Shown here piece after piece: positions 45,344 through 53,778 of a DNA stretch of 64,000 nucleotides; positions within the stretch are counted from its first letter, which is position 1, and each line of letters starts with the position of its first letter. The translations under genes and the position numbers were made by a program. This DNA comes from Acetobacteraceae bacterium. GTDB taxonomy: Bacteria > Pseudomonadota > Alphaproteobacteria > Acetobacterales > Acetobacteraceae. The DNA is taken from NCBI GenBank assembly GCA_024280945.1, contig JAMXLO010000143.1, positions 27,115 to 91,114 of the forward strand, in the 5' to 3' direction. The notes beneath the pieces were generated by a model. That model ran no database searches. It worked only from the letters and a program-made list of their open reading frames with translations, and was not told where the DNA came from.

Positions 45344-45931
45344 TTACCGGCGACCGGAATCGAACCCCAGGAATCCGACATTCGGGTTCGGCGTTCCGCC
45401 ATCCCCGCTGAACAGCCGCGCTGTCTGCTGCGCGGCTGGGGCCGGCACCACCGGGCGCGGCGACGCCTTCTTGGCCTGGCGCACCGGATGCTTCGCGTCT
45501 TCCTTCACCGCCGCGGCGCGTTGCGACTGCGCCGGTCGCGTGTCGTCCGCCGCCCGCATCGACAGCAGCATGAACGAGATGTCGTTGCGTCCCAGATCGA
45601 TCGACAGCTCGAGCGGTGTCATCCCGAAAATGTTGCGCGCATGCAGGTCCGCGCCTCGGCTGATCGCGTCACGTGCCGTTGCGATATCGCCGCGATTGAT
45701 AGAGTCGAACAGGGCCTCGTTCGGCTCCATGTCAGTCGGGACCCGGGTCATCGGTGCGGGACCGCCGCCCGGTCCGGCACCGGGTAGCGCCGGCGGCGGG
45801 GCAACCGGCGGTGGCCCCTTCTGCTGCTTGCCGTTCTTGCCGATCTGATCGAACGTCTGCGCCTGGGCCGGGAAGCACACAGCCGAGGCCAGACCGAACG
45901 CCAGTGCAGTAGCAGCGAATCCAGTTCTCAT
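45344..45931 (-). CDS. Exported ankyrin-repeat protein
   Basis: 195 residues. A signal peptide (MRTGFAATALAFGLASAVCF, cleavage near AQA-QT) is followed by a Pro/Gly-rich linker (about 38-62) and an ankyrin unit: NEALFDSINRGDIATARDAISRGADLHARNIFGMTPLELSIDLGRNDISFMLLSM (about 70-126, two repeats). The C-terminus is basic and disordered. It is likely a periplasmic protein-binding module; partner unknown. It is separated by 15 bp from the upstream tspO gene, so the two may be co-transcribed. Confidence 0.7.
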   Translation of the reverse strand: MRTGFAATALAFGLASAVCFPAQAQTFDQIGKNGKQQKGPPPVAPPPALPGAGPGGGPAPMTRVPTDMEPNEALFDSINRGDIATARDAISRGADLHARNIFGMTPLELSIDLGRNDISFMLLSMRAADDTRPAQSQRAAAVKEDAKHPVRQAKKASPRPVVPAPAAQQTARLFSGDGGTPNPNVGFLGFDSGRR

Positions 45932-45946
45932 GGCGAAGATTCTAGC

Positions 45947-46399
45947 TCAAGGCGGATTGAGCCACCAGAACCCGGCGGTCAGATAGGTCGCAAAGCAGGT
46001 CCAGCCCAGATATGGCGCCATCAGCCAGGCCGCCGCCCGCCGAACGGGCTTGAAGGCGAGCATCGTCAGCACGATCAATATCAGCAGCACGACACAGACG
46101 GCGAGCGCCAGCGGCGGACTGCGCAGGCCGAAGAACGCCGGTGTCCACCCAGCGTTGGCGGCAAGCTGCCAGCCCCACAGCCGGAGCGGTCGCGTTGACG
46201 TCGCGCGGCGCCAGACCAGCCAGCCGGCAATGCCGATCATGACGTAGAGGACCGTCCAAACCGGACCGAATACCCAGTTTGGCGGGGTCCCAGGCGGCCG
46301 CAGGAGCGACGCATACCATCCGCGCCACATACCGGCGATCATCGAGCCATCTGCCGCGCCGACCAGAAGGCAAAGTCCAACAAAACCCACCAATGCCAA
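45947..46399 (-). CDS. tspO: TspO/MBR-family membrane protein
   Basis: 150 residues with five membrane helices. The family signature is evident: GWYASLLRPPGTPPNWVFGPVWTVLYVMIGIAGWLVW, LWGWQLAANAGWTPAFFGLRSPPLALAVCVVLLI, FKPVRRAAAWLMAPYLGWTCFATYLTAGFWWLN. TspO proteins bind porphyrins and act in tetrapyrrole or stress signalling; in photosynthetic alphaproteobacteria they affect pigment genes. The specific role here is unknown. The length is slightly below the usual 155-160 residues but the domain is complete. Confidence 0.9.
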   Translation of the reverse strand: MALVGFVGLCLLVGAADGSMIAGMWRGWYASLLRPPGTPPNWVFGPVWTVLYVMIGIAGWLVWRRATSTRPLRLWGWQLAANAGWTPAFFGLRSPPLALAVCVVLLILIVLTMLAFKPVRRAAAWLMAPYLGWTCFATYLTAGFWWLNPP

Positions 46400-46528
46400 C
46401 CCTGGTGAGACCGGCGTCGAGGACCCGGGATGGGAGCCCCATTCGTTGGGATCAGTGTTCAGGAAGACACGAACCCCTTTTCGACCGATGCTGCTTGCCG
46501 GACAGAAGTGTAATCGTTCATTGAACGC

Positions 46529-47626
46529 CTACCAACCATTCACGCGTGGCCAGATCGCCACGACTTCATCGCTCCCCGCGACCACAAAATAGCGATCATG
46601 CGCGGCGGCGGTCATGCAGGTGTGGTTGGGCGCGATACGCAGCTTGGCACCGACTGAGAAATCGAGGGGATACGCGGGATCCGCCTCGAGCACGCCGTGT
46701 TCCTGGTAGGCGCGCCGCACGATGGCATCGCCGAAGCTCCGTTTGCCCGCAACGTCGAGTACAAGGCCGAAGCCGTAATCCCGCGGGGCGTCCGCGGTAC
46801 TGCGATCTTTCGACAGCGCCAGTCCACCGGCATCCACCAGCAGACGTCCCGGTCGCCGGCCGATCACACTGGTCAGAACGGTCAACGCTACCGAGTCCAG
46901 GTCGTGCGTGCCGATCTCGGCCTGGAACAGGTCACCGAACATGTAGACCCCGGCCCGCACCTCGGTGACGCCGTCGAGCCGGCCCGCGTGGCGAACGGTC
47001 GGCGAACTGCCCATCGACACGATCGGCACCGCATGTCCCGCCGCACGCAGGCGTTCAGCGGCGCGCACGGCCCCAGCACGTTCCACCTCAGCGATCTCCG
47101 CGATCGCCTCGAGGCTGCGACCCGCATAGGAATGCCCCGCATGCGTCATCACGCCGGCAAGACAAGATCCCAGCCGTGCGGCCACGGCCAGCAGCATGTC
47201 ATCGTCCGGCGCAACGCCGCCGCGTCCCTCGCCGGTATCGATCTCGATCAGTGCCCGCGGCGGGCGGGGATGCGAGGCGATTGCCTCCGCGACGTCGAGG
47301 TCATCCGTCAGCACGATGACTGCGGCCCCTGCGCCATTGAGCTTCGCTATCTTGTCCAGCTTCTGCGGCGTGATCCCGACCGCGTAGAGGATGTCGGTCA
47401 CGCTGTGACCCGCAAAGTACTCGGCTTCCGCCAGCGTCGAGACCGTGATGCCTCCCGGTTGCCCGGCGGTCGCCAGCCGTGCCACGTCGATCGACTTGGC
47501 GGTCTTCATGTGCGGCCGCAGTGCCACGCGATGCCGTTCGAGGCACTGGGCCATGGTATCGAGATTGCGCTGCAAGATGTCGCGATCGAGCACCAGGCAT
47601 GGGGTTGGAAGATCGGCCAGTCTCAC
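46529..47626 (-). CDS. D-threonine aldolase/D-serine dehydratase-like PLP protein
   Basis: GTG at 47626 overlaps the stop of the upstream gene (GTGA) and gives 365 residues starting RLADLPTPCLVLDRDILQRN; earlier in-frame starts run into the neighbour. The alanine-racemase-fold N-domain has the PLP lysine in ALRPHMKTAKSIDVARL, followed by GITVSTLAEAEYFAGHSVTDILYAVG and IEIDTGEGRGGVAPDD. The C-domain carries the metal-binding pair in APNHTCMTAAAHDRYFVV (His and Cys), as in DSD1/D-threonine aldolase. It should act on beta-hydroxy D-amino acids. It is the last gene of a three-gene coupled operon. Confidence 0.85.
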   Translation of the reverse strand: MRLADLPTPCLVLDRDILQRNLDTMAQCLERHRVALRPHMKTAKSIDVARLATAGQPGGITVSTLAEAEYFAGHSVTDILYAVGITPQKLDKIAKLNGAGAAVIVLTDDLDVAEAIASHPRPPRALIEIDTGEGRGGVAPDDDMLLAVAARLGSCLAGVMTHAGHSYAGRSLEAIAEIAEVERAGAVRAAERLRAAGHAVPIVSMGSSPTVRHAGRLDGVTEVRAGVYMFGDLFQAEIGTHDLDSVALTVLTSVIGRRPGRLLVDAGGLALSKDRSTADAPRDYGFGLVLDVAGKRSFGDAIVRRAYQEHGVLEADPAYPLDFSVGAKLRIAPNHTCMTAAAHDRYFVVAGSDEVVAIWPRVNGW

Positions 47627-49155
47627 GGCGGCCACTCCGCCGCAGGATCGATCGGCAGGACCGGCCGCGGCATGTTCTTCCACGGGAAACGCGAAAGGAC
47701 GGGACTCGTCAGGCCTGGCGCATCGACCTCGACAACCTGCTCATGTTGGAAGAACTCGTCGAAGCCGCCGCGGAAGTGCCCGCGCGACTTCACCACCACA
47801 ACACGTGCCGCCGCGATGTCTAGGCCAAAGGCTTCGAAAAAGACCGGATCCGCGCACTGCACGCGGTTCGAAATCACCACGACAGTGATGCCATCGAGCT
47901 GCAACGCCGCACATGGACCCAGCGCCAGGGTGTTGTTGGCGTAGATGCCACGCCGGCCACGCATGGTTCCATCATGCAGGCGCCGGACGGTCGCAGATAC
48001 GGCGAATGGCTTCGCGAACTCATCGCCCCCGCCGCGATTGAATCGGGCGGTGAAGCGAGCCCCTTCGCCCTGCCGGTGCGCCTCCTCCGCCAACGGCGGG
48101 TCATGAATGACCCCGACCAACGCGTTGCGCACATCGGCCTGATGGAATGCCTCCAGGATCCACATCGTATTGCCGCGGCCGCCGCCACCGGGATTGTCGG
48201 CCACGTCGGCGAAGATCAGCGCGGGAACGGCAAGGTTCTCGGTATCCTTCGCACGCCGCACTGCGTCCTCGAGCGAGGTGAGCGTGGCGCGAAACCGGTC
48301 TCGCCTGGCCCACCCCGCCGCGGCGATCTCCTGCGCCAGTGCGTGCGCCGCCTCGGGATCGGTGGCGGTCACCACCGCCGTCAGGCCATTGAACGGCGTG
48401 TCCGCATAGGCAAAGCCGCCCATCACCGAGACATTGAGCACGCGGCCGGCATAGGGTGGCTCGCGCATGCGGCGCTGGCCGAGATCGATCAGCTCGCCAT
48501 ACGGACGCTCGTGCGCATCCTTGCCGGTCAGCATGGTCACCGTCGGAGGCACGATCGGCAGGCGAATGCGTGCCAGATGAGTCCGCGTGCCTGACATGAG
48601 GCGGCGCAGCAACTGCGCCGACTCCGCGCCACGCTCGCGCATGTCGAGATGCGGATTGGTGCGATAGCCGATGTAGCCGTTGACCAGCGCGACATTCGCC
48701 TCAGAGACATTGGCGTGCAGATCGTAGCTGGCGACAACCGGTGTTCCGGGGCCGGCGACGCGGCGCACCAGCGAAAGCAGCGTCCCCTCAGGGTCATGGT
48801 CTGCCGTCGTCAGACCGGCGCCATGCAGCACACAATAAACCCCGTCCAATCGGCCGGCATGGCGCAGCCCGGTCTCCCACTCGGCCATCAGCCGATCGAA
48901 GAATGCCTGCTCGACCGGTCCGTTCGGCTCGGCCATGGCGAGCAGGATCGGCACCGGCTCCCATGCCCCGTCTGCATCCATGTCGGCAATGAAACCCGGC
49001 AGTTCGCCCAGCATATGCGGTGCGTCCGAACGCGCGTCCGCCAGCATGGCGTCGCCACGCATCAGGGTCCGTGCCGCGAAATCCCGCTCGGTCGCAACAG
49101 GCGCGAAGCGGTTGCATTCGATCGAGAAGCCAAGCAGGGCAATCCGCGGCCTCAC
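47623..49155 (-). CDS. MlrC-family (M81) metallopeptidase
   Basis: GTG at 49155 overlaps the upstream stop (GTGA) and gives 510 residues, the normal MlrC length. It begins RPRIALLGFSIECNRFAPVAT. The MlrC/DUF1485 features are DGVYCVLHGAGLTTADHDPEGTLL, PVVASYDLHANVSEANVALVNGYIGYRTNPHLDMRERG (zinc-ligand Asp and His residues), VSVMGGFAYADTPFNGL, and the C-terminal domain from FADVADNPGGGGRGNTMWIL. Family members include microcystinase C, which opens linear microcystin peptides; most are uncharacterised. The coupling with PLP enzymes on both sides suggests an unusual amino acid or peptide substrate. Confidence 0.85.
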   Translation of the reverse strand: MRPRIALLGFSIECNRFAPVATERDFAARTLMRGDAMLADARSDAPHMLGELPGFIADMDADGAWEPVPILLAMAEPNGPVEQAFFDRLMAEWETGLRHAGRLDGVYCVLHGAGLTTADHDPEGTLLSLVRRVAGPGTPVVASYDLHANVSEANVALVNGYIGYRTNPHLDMRERGAESAQLLRRLMSGTRTHLARIRLPIVPPTVTMLTGKDAHERPYGELIDLGQRRMREPPYAGRVLNVSVMGGFAYADTPFNGLTAVVTATDPEAAHALAQEIAAAGWARRDRFRATLTSLEDAVRRAKDTENLAVPALIFADVADNPGGGGRGNTMWILEAFHQADVRNALVGVIHDPPLAEEAHRQGEGARFTARFNRGGGDEFAKPFAVSATVRRLHDGTMRGRRGIYANNTLALGPCAALQLDGITVVVISNRVQCADPVFFEAFGLDIAAARVVVVKSRGHFRGGFDEFFQHEQVVEVDAPGLTSPVLSRFPWKNMPRPVLPIDPAAEWPP

Positions 49156-50285
49156 AGCGCAACCCCCAGAAGTTCGGCGATGCGTGGCGTGGCCTTGAGA
49201 CCACTGCCGGTCAGCACCAGCACTGTCGTCTGTTCGGGGGTGATGGTACCTGCCGCCAACAGTTTGCGAAACGCCGCCGCGGCCTGCGCCGACGTCGGCT
49301 CGACATAGATGCCGATACCCGCCAGCTCGAGCGTTGCCGCGGCGATCTCCTCTTCGCTCAGCATGACTGCGCCGCCACGGGTTTCCCGTAACGTGCCGAG
49401 GACCTCGGTGAGCCGGATCGGCTGCGCGATGGCTGTGCCTTCGGCGATTGTGGGCCTTACCTCGACCGCAACCGGTTTGTCCTCGCCAGTGAGGAATGCT
49501 GCCGCTATCGGGCCGCAGTTGGCGGGCTGCGCTGCAAAGATGCGCGGCACGACCTCGGTCTCGCCGGAGCGCAGCAACTCTGAAAAGCCGATCTGGCAGC
49601 CCAGCACGTTGGAGCCCGCGCCGCACGGTGTGATGATGTTGTCCGGCACACGGAAGCCGAGATCTTCCCACAGCTCGTATGCCAGCATCTTGGTTCCGTG
49701 CAGGAAGAACGGATGCCAGTTATGGCTGGCATAGAAAACCGTCTCAGAACGCCGCGCCGCTGCATTGGCAGTGTCCTGACGCGTGCCGGGGATCAGCTCG
49801 ACCCTCGCACCATGGGCCCGCATCTGCACAGTCTTTGCCGGGCTGGTCGAGGCAGGCGCCATGATCGTTGCCTGCAGGCCGCCCGCTGCGGCATAGGCCG
49901 CAACCGCCGCGCCGCCGTTGCCGGAACTGTCCTCGAGAACCGCGCGCACACCTTGCGCGCGCAGCAGCGACAGCATGACGCTGGCGCCGCGGTCCTTGAA
50001 GCTGCCGGTCGGCATGAACCACTCGCATTTCAGCAGCACCGGCGCGCCGTCCAGGCTGCGGCGGATCAGCGGCGTGCATCCTTCGCCCATGCTGATGGGA
50101 TCATCCACCTGCATCGGCAGCGCCATCCGGTATCGCCACAGGCTGCGCACGGCGGTATCGATCTCTGCGCGGCTGATGCCGGGCAACGATGTAAGCAACA
50201 GCGGTGCACGGTCATCCCCGCACCAGCGCGGCTGGTCTAGCGGGAAAATCCGGCCGCTACGCGGGTCGAGGTAGCTCGTGTCCAT
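49152..50285 (-). CDS. Threonine synthase-like PLP-dependent lyase
   Basis: ATG at 50285 gives 377 residues; upstream in-frame sequence is not conserved in character. It is a fold-type II PLP enzyme: the PLP lysine is in EWFMPTGSFKDRGASVMLS, substrate/phosphate loops are LEDSSGNGGAAVAAYAAAGG and the glycine loop ITPCGAGSNVLGCQIGF, and the C-terminal PLP-ring contact is VLVLTGSGLKAT. The N-terminus YLDPRSGRIFPLDQPRWCGDD resembles threonine-synthase-like proteins but lacks a zinc-finger. It may be a threonine/serine ammonia lyase or synthase with another substrate. It is first in the coupled operon with the MlrC-family and D-threonine-aldolase-like genes, arguing against a housekeeping thrC. 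Confidence 0.8.
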   Translation of the reverse strand: MDTSYLDPRSGRIFPLDQPRWCGDDRAPLLLTSLPGISRAEIDTAVRSLWRYRMALPMQVDDPISMGEGCTPLIRRSLDGAPVLLKCEWFMPTGSFKDRGASVMLSLLRAQGVRAVLEDSSGNGGAAVAAYAAAGGLQATIMAPASTSPAKTVQMRAHGARVELIPGTRQDTANAAARRSETVFYASHNWHPFFLHGTKMLAYELWEDLGFRVPDNIITPCGAGSNVLGCQIGFSELLRSGETEVVPRIFAAQPANCGPIAAAFLTGEDKPVAVEVRPTIAEGTAIAQPIRLTEVLGTLRETRGGAVMLSEEEIAAATLELAGIGIYVEPTSAQAAAAFRKLLAAGTITPEQTTVLVLTGSGLKATPRIAELLGVAL

Positions 50286-50439
50286 TGGCGCAGTCTGCGC
50301 CTCCTGCGCCACGCAAGGAAATGGGTCCAGCCAGGTCCTCCGATGCTCCGGGCCGAGACCCGTCCTCGTCCGCAACTCGTTGAAGCACTTCCACGCCTTC
50401 GCGTTGGTGAACCCACCTCCAGACGGCTTCGACACACTT

Positions 50440-50580
50440 GGCGAACGCATGAAGACCGCTCGGTTTCTCGGACATCGCAGCCGCGAGGCCATGAAGGATG
50501 TCCGGGACCTGTTCACCGGACCGCTCGGTGGGGCAGGTCCGCTCGTTGAGGCTGATGAGACCAATCTGGGTCGAGGGCTG
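50440..50580 (+). pseudogene. Decayed IS1595-family transposase fragment
   Basis: One plus-strand frame reads MKTARFLGHRSREAM, then GPLGGAGPLVEADETNLGR. This matches the KTAWFLxHRIREAM...GPLGGxGxxVEADETxxG pattern that surrounds the first catalytic Asp in IS1595 (ISXO2-like) transposases. The frame has no start near the match and no recognisable catalytic core after it, and no terminal repeats were seen. The surrounding 50286-50825 (540 bp) holds no other supportable gene and looks like a scar of a lost insertion sequence. Confidence 0.5.
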
Positions 50581-50825
50581 TCGGCAAAGAGTTCCTGCCG
50601 CCCGCGTCGAAGGGTCTCGCCCCCGAGCATAGTGAGACATCAATTGCGGCTCATGCTGTAAGGCAATTCTGGATCGAGGAGGCAAAGTCATTCTATTACC
50701 GGCAGCTCATCGAGCCACAAATCGGATTGGCAGTCGCTTCCTGCCTTGCTTGCCTCCGTGGTTCGCGCCACGGGCCAAGGTCGCAATCTGCGGCGCAATG
50801 GCAGACCCAACGACGGACCTCTGGC

Positions 50826-51404
50826 ATGACTGTAGTCCATTTCATCACCCACCCCGAGGTCACTATCGATCCCGCTGTACCGATAACCGCATGGCAGCTT
50901 TCACCAACTGGCAGACGCCGCTTGAGAGCCGCTTTGCAGCGTCCCTGGATCGCAGGAATTGGCTCGGTATTTTGCAGTTCCGAGCGAAAGGCGATGGATG
51001 GGGCTAGTATACTGGCAGACCACCTCGGACTGGTCCCGGTTGTTTTCGAGGCACTGGGCGAGAACGATCGTTCGGCAACAGGCTACCTGCCCAAGCCAGA
51101 ATTCGAGGTCGTGGCCAACGAGTTCTTTGCTCGTCCGGAGGAAAGCATCCGGGGATGGGAACGTGCCATCGACGCACAGCGTAGGATCATCCGGGCAGTC
51201 GAGCGCGTGATCGCCGAGCCGAAGGGTGAGGGGGACATCGCGATAGTCTCCCACGGCGGCGTGGGCACTCTCTTGCTTTGTCACTTCAAGGGTGTGCCGA
51301 TCAGCCGCGCCGAGGATCAACCTGGAGCCGGTGGTGGCAACTGCTTCTCTTTCGATGCATCCGAACATCGTCTCCTGTCAGGATGGCGAGACATTGAAGA
51401 TTGA
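50826..51404 (+). CDS. Histidine phosphatase-superfamily protein
   Basis: ATG at 50826 gives 192 residues. The fold's landmarks are VVHFITHPEV at the N-terminus (His9 is the likely phosphoacceptor, but the usual RHG reads THP), FCSSERKAMDGASILADHLGL (second-shell Arg in SSER), and VSHGGVGTLLLCHF (the second catalytic His). Proteins with this THPE variant occur in proteobacteria and their substrates are unknown. With the first Arg missing, activity may be altered. It stands alone between an IS remnant and a D-aminopeptidase gene. Confidence 0.75.
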   Translation: MTVVHFITHPEVTIDPAVPITAWQLSPTGRRRLRAALQRPWIAGIGSVFCSSERKAMDGASILADHLGLVPVVFEALGENDRSATGYLPKPEFEVVANEFFARPEESIRGWERAIDAQRRIIRAVERVIAEPKGEGDIAIVSHGGVGTLLLCHFKGVPISRAEDQPGAGGGNCFSFDASEHRLLSGWRDIED

Positions 51405-51519
51405 AGAGTGAGGTAGTTCCCGCGCGCGAACACGCAATCTGTTCCGGCAAGTGCAACTTGGCCTGAAAGCCCGGGCGCGACCTTTACTAAGGCATACTCT
51501 CGATAAGAAAGTGCAGCGC

Positions 51520-53070
51520 ATGACAAGTACCCGCCTGGACCGCGCCATCGAGGCGCTGCCCCGTTGCTACGCCGGACCCGGTGGCGCAGTCGCCGTTCTG
51601 CGCAATGGCGAGGTCCTGGTCCGTCATGCATGGGGCTGGGCCAATGCCGAGAGGCGCATCCCCTTCACCCCGCGCACGCTGTTCCGCATGTGCTCCATCA
51701 CCAAGCAGTTCACCTGCGCTGTGGTGCTCGGCAGCTTTCCGGACCCTTCCGTGCTGGATGAGGATGTGCGGGCGCGCCTGCCTTTGCTGCAGCAGCCGGC
51801 TCCGCGCGCGCTGCATCTCTGCCATAACCAATCCGGCCTGCGCGACTATTGGGCCGTTGCCATGCTGTACGGCTCGCCGGCCGAGGCCTCGTTCGGCGAC
51901 AGCGAGGCCGCCCGCGTGATCAGTGGCACGAAGACGTTGCAGTTTACACCCGGCACCCGCTCTTCCTATGTGAACCAAAATTTTCGCCTTCTGTCGGACA
52001 TCGTGCAGGAGCGCACCGGCCGCAGCTTCGCCGAACTGCTGCGCACACGCGTGTTCGACCGCGCCGGGATGGCAAGTGCATTGTTGGCCGCCGATACGCG
52101 TGCCATGCCCGACGGCACCGAGGGGTACGAAGGCACACCAGCCCGCGGCTTTCGCGCCGCTGAGAATCGAATCGTCTGGACCGGCGACGCAGGTCTGGGT
52201 GCCAGTCTCGACGACATGATCGCCTGGGAACGCCACATCGATGCGACGCGCGACGAGGCCGAGGCGCTGTATTCACGATTGTCCTCACCCGTGACCTTTG
52301 CAGACGGCGCGGCTGCGGCCTATGGCTTCGGTCTGAGCCGGGCCGTGGAGTTTGGGCGGGCCATCACCGGGCACGGCGGTGCACTGCGCGGCTGGCGCAG
52401 CCATCGCCTCTACGTGCCATCTGAGCGGATTTCGGTCGTCGTGATGTTCAACCACATGGCCAATGCGCACGACGCTGCGCTGGACATCCTTGCAGCCGCA
52501 CTTGAAGAGCAGCCCGCCCCTGTCGCCGCACTCCCGTCCACGGTCGGGTGGTGCGGCTCGTATATTGAGCCAGACGGGCGCCTGGCCGTCCGCATTGATC
52601 TGGATCAAGGGAAAGTACGGTTGCGCTACGGCCACCACCCGGACCGGCTCGAACTGCAGTCGGATGGCAGCGCGAGTGGTCCCGGCGTGCGATTGAGGCC
52701 GGTCGAGGACGGGCTATGGATGGACCGTCTGAATGAGAACCACTCCACGCTTCTCCATGCCTGCGACAGCGTCCCTGCACTGGACGTCGCCGGCCGCTTT
52801 CAGTGCGACGAGTTGGGCGCTGAACTCACGGTCGCCGATGCGGGTGGCGCGCTGTACGGTGCCTTCTCGGGTTTCCTTGGGCAGGGCCGGATGGAACTGA
52901 TGGATCCGATCGGCGGCGACGTCTGGACGCTGCCCTGCCCACGGGCGTTGGACCATACCCCGCCGGGGGATTGGACATTGGCATTCCAGCGCGACGGCGC
53001 CGGCGAGGTCTGCGCAGTGACGGTCGGATGTTGGCTCGCCCGCCGCCTACAGTATCGCCGCACGCATTAA
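51520..53070 (+). CDS. dap: D-aminopeptidase (peptidase family S12)
   Basis: ATG at 51520 gives 516 residues, close to the 520 of Ochrobactrum anthropi DAP. The penicillin-recognising fold has all three motifs: SxxK in FRMCSITKQFT (Ser59, Lys62), YxN in SSYVNQNF (Tyr150, Asn152) and HGG in ITGHGGALRG (His285). The hydrolase domain covers about 1-330. Two C-terminal beta-barrel domains follow (from PSTVGWCGSYIEPDGRLAV to the end), as in DAP. It removes N-terminal D-residues such as D-Ala from peptides. No signal peptide, so cytoplasmic. The context with other peptidases and D-amino-acid-type enzymes fits peptide catabolism. Confidence 0.88.
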   Translation: MTSTRLDRAIEALPRCYAGPGGAVAVLRNGEVLVRHAWGWANAERRIPFTPRTLFRMCSITKQFTCAVVLGSFPDPSVLDEDVRARLPLLQQPAPRALHLCHNQSGLRDYWAVAMLYGSPAEASFGDSEAARVISGTKTLQFTPGTRSSYVNQNFRLLSDIVQERTGRSFAELLRTRVFDRAGMASALLAADTRAMPDGTEGYEGTPARGFRAAENRIVWTGDAGLGASLDDMIAWERHIDATRDEAEALYSRLSSPVTFADGAAAAYGFGLSRAVEFGRAITGHGGALRGWRSHRLYVPSERISVVVMFNHMANAHDAALDILAAALEEQPAPVAALPSTVGWCGSYIEPDGRLAVRIDLDQGKVRLRYGHHPDRLELQSDGSASGPGVRLRPVEDGLWMDRLNENHSTLLHACDSVPALDVAGRFQCDELGAELTVADAGGALYGAFSGFLGQGRMELMDPIGGDVWTLPCPRALDHTPPGDWTLAFQRDGAGEVCAVTVGCWLARRLQYRRTH

Positions 53071-53128
53071 CACATTTCGCCACACCCCCCGGTAAGATTC
53101 TGTCTCCACGGATCGCCGGGGAGGGTAT

Positions 53129-53341
53129 GTGCCAACCTTTCGCTACTACCTGCTCGATAAAGGCAGCAGCATCATCGGGGCGGATTTCCTCGACTCACCC
53201 GACGTGAATTCCGCCATCGTCGAGGTCTATGTCAATTGCAGGAACCTTGGCGCAAACCGCGTGCACGGCTTCGAGATCTGGCAGGATAGCACGCTTTTGC
53301 ATGAGGAGATTTGCGAGAGCGCGACCAGCCTGTCTTTCTGA
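53129..53341 (+). CDS. Small protein of unknown function (DUF6894-like layout)
   Basis: 70 residues from GTG 53129, with GGAGGG about six bases upstream. The sequence starts PTFRYYLLDKGSSIIGADFL and ends GFEIWQDSTLLHEEICESAT. Short alpha/beta proteins of this layout (N-terminal RYYL strand, acidic middle, IW near the end) are common in Alphaproteobacteria and unassigned. The match is by layout only. It is convergent with another small gene. Confidence 0.5.
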   Translation: MPTFRYYLLDKGSSIIGADFLDSPDVNSAIVEVYVNCRNLGANRVHGFEIWQDSTLLHEEICESATSLSF

Positions 53342-53388
53342 TGCAGCGCCTTGCCCGACGCTTCTGAGCGTATATTCGAATCGCGGCG

Positions 53389-53616
53389 TCAGCGCAGATG
53401 GTACTGGCGCGACTTGCAGGCGTAGGCCGGAGGGCACACCGTCGCGCCGCCGTGCGAATCCATGAATTGGCGCACCATCTCGTCGACTTGACCTGCGCTC
53501 AGTTTCAACCGCATCTGGCCACGCTGGCGTTGTGCCAGGTGTTGCAGGTAGAGCTCATGCTCCGGTGAGAGGTCCAGCTCCGCATAGAGATCAGACCCTT
53601 TTAGTCCCTTGCGCAT
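53389..53616 (-). CDS. Small hypothetical protein
   Basis: 75 residues from ATG 53616, with GGAAC upstream as a weak ribosome-binding site. The first half is helical and charged (GSDLYAELDLSPEHELYLQHLAQRQ), the second ends HGGATVCPPAYACKSRQYHL with two Cys. No family recognised. The composition is protein-like (balanced Leu, Glu, Gln), which favours a real gene over chance. Confidence 0.45.
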   Translation of the reverse strand: MRKGLKGSDLYAELDLSPEHELYLQHLAQRQRGQMRLKLSAGQVDEMVRQFMDSHGGATVCPPAYACKSRQYHLR

Positions 53617-53778
53617 AGACTCGTTCCATGTCTACTGCCGTCGGGAGGGCAATATCGGTCGGCAAGGTTACCGTTGCGTCTACGGACGGGAATTCCTGGA
53701 GGCAGGGTGCTACGCAAATATTGCAATGCAGACCGATCGCTTTGAAACTACCTTGCCTCACGCAAAATTAGGGATGGC

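Noticed and set aside
46697..47944. 415-codon plus-strand frame opposite the D-threonine-aldolase-like gene
   Set aside because: Shadow of two coupled minus-strand genes.
50257..50691. 144-codon minus-strand frame upstream of the threonine-synthase-like gene
   Set aside because: It overlaps the IS1595-like remnant read on the other strand and lacks any recognisable domain; the PLP enzyme clearly starts at 50285.
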